A DNA stretch of 64,000 nucleotides from Liolophura sinensis (lineage: Eukaryota > Mollusca > Polyplacophora > Chitonida > Chitonidae). The position numbers and the translations under genes are program-made. The stretch covers positions 23,073,501 through 23,137,500 of the forward strand of contig NC_088303.1 in assembly GCF_032854445.1 (NCBI RefSeq), given 5' to 3'. Below, piece after piece: positions 60,990 to 64,000 of this stretch (position 1 is the first letter of the stretch; each line of letters opens with the position of its first letter). The notes under the pieces were generated by a model, which did no database searches, had not been told where the DNA came from, and worked only from the letters and a program-made list of their open reading frames with translations.

Positions 60990-61330
60990 TGCTATATGTG
61001 GCGTTGGTGTCACACTGTGGATATGGAGTCACAGTGGCCTTGGATTCATATAATAGGTGGACATGGTGTCACTAGTTTCATATTGTGTGGACTTTGTGCC
61101 ACATGGTGTCAAACTGTGGCATTGGTGTTGAATTATGTGGACATGGTGTGGCACTTTGGCATTGGTGATGCAGTATGTGGACAGGATGTCTCACTGTGGG
61201 CATCACACACTTAATGTATACATGTGTGTTGACACACTTTGTTCACTTGTTGTCACACTTCGCGCGCATGTTGTCACACTTTGTTTCTGTGGCGTGACAC
61301 TTTGTCCACATGGTGTCACACCTGCTCACA
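60990..61330. repeat. Degenerate tandem repeat
   Basis: Loose units of about 30 bp combining tgtggacatggtgtcacact and gtggcattggtg. Older and less homogeneous than its neighbours. Confidence 0.65.
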
Positions 61331-61546
61331 GTGACCAGTTTTCTTGTTTTACTGTATGTGAGTGTGTTTTCTGACAACCTCTCCAGTGAGAGTCTTTCAT
61401 CTGGTCTTGCAGTGTGTGACCTATCTTTTTGTTTAGGTCAAGCAATTTGTATGTTTCCATAGTCTGTAGTAATGTACTGGGTTCACTATAGTAAATGTAG
61501 AAAATATTTAAAAATTGTAGGTAAATTTTTTTTATTCTTGTGGTAA

Positions 61547-61552
61547 AATAAA
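61547..61552 (+). terminator. Candidate polyadenylation signal AATAAA
   Basis: AATAAA followed within 40 bp by T/G-rich sequence. It is downstream of all ten IRE-like hairpins and is a plausible 3' end for a transcript that includes the full array. Confidence 0.25.
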
Positions 61553-61689
61553 TGGCACTTATGCATAAGAATAATCTTGTCTTAGTCCGTGTTTTTATCA
61601 CTGCATTTGAACTACATGTAGATCTCCTGATGTTTTTTACCTGAACACCTGTCTATTCCCAGTGTTTCCAGATCTTATGCTTTTCATTG

Positions 61690-62345
61690 TCCCTCTCTCA
61701 TCAACATGGTTTGTTACATTGTCATTGTCTCTGTCAATACCATCTGATGTGTTTCATTGCCTGTATATTTTGTTTCATATTGTCTCTTAATCTTTACTGC
61801 CTGGCATTTTTCTTTGTCGGTGAAACCACTATCTTTTGTTTCCAGTTGTCTCTGTCATTACCATCTGAGGTTTTTCATTTCCCTCCAGCACCAATATCTG
61901 TCATTTTTCATTGCCTCCAGCACCAATGTCTGTCATTTTTCATTGCCTTCTAATCTTTACTGTCAGGCATTTTTGATTTTCTCTTAATCTAAACTGTCTG
62001 GCTTTTTTCAGTCTGTACCACCACTATCTTTTGTTTCCCATTGTCTCTTAATCTTTACTGTCTGGCATTTTTTATTGTCTGTGAAACGGCAATGTTTTGT
62101 TTCCCATTGTCTCTACTCCTACCCTGTGATCTTCCAAATTGTCACTCAGTGATCATATTTTGTTTCCCATTGTCTCTACTCCTACCCTGTAATCTTTCAA
62201 ATTGTCACTCAGTGATCATATTTTGTTTCCCATTGTCTCTACTCCTACCCCGTGATCTTCCAAATTGTCACTCAGTGATCATATTTTGTTTTTCATCTTC
62301 CCCATTTGGCATTTTTCATTGCCTGTACCACAATATTTTCCCATC
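61690..62345. repeat. Tandem repeat, 63-bp unit in the centre
   Basis: Three nearly identical 63-bp units begin at about 62096 (ttgtttcccattgtctctac ... gtcactcagtgatcatatt). Degenerate relatives built on cattgtctcttaatctttac lie to the left. Confidence 0.85.
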
Positions 62346-62459
62346 GTTTCCCATCGTCTCCATTGCTATCATCTGATCTTTTTCATTATTTCTCAGTCAT
62401 CACCATGTCTGCATTGTTTCCATTTTCTTGTCACTATCTGGTGTTTTCACTGCCTCCAC

Positions 62460-62611
62460 TGGCTGATATTTCCCCTGATCTCTCACAGCTGTGTGCCTTG
62501 TGTTCCTCCTGATCTCTCACAGCTGGGTGCCTTTTGTTTCTCTTGATCTCTCACACCTCAGTGTCTTGTGTTTGTCCTGATCTCTCGCACCTCAGTGTCT
62601 TGTGTTTATCA
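62460..62611. repeat. Minisatellite, unit about 34 bp, left part
   Basis: Units cctgatctctcacacctcag then tgtcttgtgttt; the array resumes at 62973 after the SINE-B. Confidence 0.88.
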
Positions 62612-62972
62612 TGATCTCTCCAGCTGGTAGAGCGTCTGCTTCAGGAGTGGTAGATCCAGGGTCAATCCTGGGTTGAGTCACAGCTAAGACTTTAAAAGAG
62701 GAAGTTGTGACTTCCTCACTTGGCATACAGCACGAAGGGGATAGTACAATGACTGGTTGACCTGTATCAGCATAATGGCTCGGGTGGGGCGGCTTACTTG
62801 CCTTCGGTAAGTCGTCACAGTGAAGCAGCACTAGATAAAAGAGCGGTGGAAATCCATCCTGTGACAGGGAGGCACATTACATACACCTAAAGGATTCCTT
62901 CCTCGTCATATGACTGAAAAAATTGTTAAGTACGATGTTAAACCCCAAGCACTCACTCACTCACTCACTCAG
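62612..62972 (+). mobile_element. SINE-B copy splitting a minisatellite
   Basis: Head ctggtagagcgtctgcttc, B-box-like gggtcaatcctgg, body with cacgaaggggatagtacaat, tail gatgttaaaccccaagcac followed by CACT repeats. The 34-bp minisatellite continues on both sides, and a near-unit-length stretch starting CTCAGTGT flanks it on each side, so either a long target duplication or simply array units border it. Confidence 0.8.
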
Positions 62973-63705
62973 TGTTTTGTTTTTGTCCTGATCTCTTACA
63001 GCCTGAGAGGCTTGTGTTTGTCATAATCTCTCGTATCTCTGTGTTTTGTGTTTGTCCTGATTTCTCACACCTCAGTGGCTTGTGTTTGCCCTCATTTCTT
63101 ACACCTCAGTGCATGGGGGTTTTCCTGATCTCTCACACCTCAGCTGTTTGTTTCTCCTGATCTCTCACAACTTTGTGTTTCTCCTGATCTCTCACACCTC
63201 AGTGGCTTGTTTTTCTCTGATCTCTCACACCTCAGTGGCTCGTGTTTCTCCTGATCTCTCACACCTCAGTGTCTTGTGTTTGTTCTGATCTCTCACACCA
63301 CAGTGGCTCGTGTTTCTCCTGATCTCTCACACCTCAGTGTCTTGTGTTTCTCCTGATCCCTCACACCTCAGTGGCTCGTGTTTCTCCTGATCTCTCACAA
63401 CTTTGTGTTTCTCCTGATCTCTCACACCTCGGTGGCTCGTGTTTGTCCTGATCTCTCACACCTCTGTGGCTTGTGTTTGTCCTGATCTCTCACACCACAG
63501 TGGCTCGTGTTTCTCCTGATCTCTCACACCTCTGTGGCTTGTTTTTGTCCTGATCTCTTGCACCTCGGTGGCCTGTTTTTGTCCTGATCTCTTGCACCAC
63601 AGTGGCTTGTGTTTGTCCTGATCTCTCACACCCCGGTGGCCTGTTTTTGTCCTGATCTCTTGCACCACAGTGGCTCGTGTATGTCTTGATCTCTCACACC
63701 TCGAC
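62973..63705. repeat. Minisatellite, unit about 34 bp, right part
   Basis: About 21 units of the type cctgatctctcacacctcag plus tggcttgtgttt. Minus-strand Gln/Lys/Arg-rich open frames are by-products. Confidence 0.93.
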
Positions 63706-63727
63706 GTTCTGTTATTGTTTTCCTATA

Positions 63728-64000
63728 ATGAGATTCTATTTTGAGGATGGAAGCAAATATGCAGATGAAAAGATCATGCAGAAGGTTCCACCTGGATTCT
63801 GTTCCCAGATCAAGGCAGTCTTGCTGCTTCGGCCGTTTTCAACGTGCTCTCAGTGGTTGAAACTTTCCTGTTTGTGGGTTTTAGCATCCTGCAGAATCAA
63901 AGGAAATCCTTGCGAATGTGGGCGATGCATCTACTACATGACACGCTTTATGTTTGAACAGAAAAATCAAACGTGGTTGGGCAATTCAAATTTGAATGCA
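63728..64000 (+). CDS. Open frame running off the right edge, unrecognised
   Basis: An ATG at 63728 opens 91 codons without a stop up to the end of the window, beginning MRFYFEDGSKYADEKIMQKV and later Cys-rich (NPCECGRC). A pyrimidine-rich run before ATAATGAG at 63731-63732 could be an acceptor instead, making this an internal exon. It follows directly after the last minisatellite, where base composition becomes more gene-like. The product is unknown and a chance frame is possible. Confidence 0.28.
   Translation, partial: MRFYFEDGSKYADEKIMQKVPPGFCSQIKAVLLLRPFSTCSQWLKLSCLWVLASCRIKGNPCECGRCIYYMTRFMFEQKNQTWLGNSNLNA

Overview
This is eukaryotic, AT-rich genomic DNA, most probably from a mollusc or a close lophotrochozoan. 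That view rests on GT-AG introns, frequent tacatgta-type sequence, and many copies of two tRNA-derived SINE families whose tails (one reading gtaaaacaccaat followed by aaat repeats, one reading gttaaaccccaagcac followed by cact repeats) resemble SINEs I associate with molluscan genomes. I could not run a database search, so the species is not identified.

Layout. About 1-48.2 kb is intergenic or intronic sequence dominated by repeats: more than a dozen unrelated minisatellites, ten SINE-A copies (several with clear target-site duplications), SINE-B copies and one short inverted-repeat element. Little coding sequence can be supported there: a minus-strand first coding exon with a type II signal anchor at about 8.4 kb, and a weaker plus-strand exon candidate at 20.3 kb. 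From 48.7 to 54.3 kb lies the one confident gene, on the plus strand. It has three coding exons joined by two phase-1 introns and encodes a 545-residue type II membrane protein of the histidine acid phosphatase superfamily, closest in my judgement to PXYLP1 (2-phosphoxylose phosphatase 1, which acts on the glycosaminoglycan linkage region in the Golgi). The catalytic RHGxR motif reads SPGQR and a further pocket arginine is replaced, so it looks like a catalytically dead pseudophosphatase.

Downstream on the same strand, 57.6-60.0 kb holds the most striking signal: ten dispersed copies of a hairpin built like an iron-responsive element (lower stem, single unpaired C, 5-nt upper stem, CAGUGN loop). 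Two copies have fully paired upper stems and two show compensatory stem changes. No canonical AATAAA lies between the phosphatase stop codon and the first seven hairpin-free kilobases up to 58.26 kb other than one ATTAAA variant near 56.9 kb, so the array could belong to a very long or spliced 3' UTR of the phosphatase gene, but it could also belong to an unseen transcript. From 60 kb to the right edge there are further minisatellites, a SINE-B copy and an open frame that runs off the end.

How the parts may work together is inference: a glycosaminoglycan-linkage pseudophosphatase whose mRNA might be tied to iron status through an array of hairpins, in a region otherwise shaped by SINE insertion and tandem-repeat growth.
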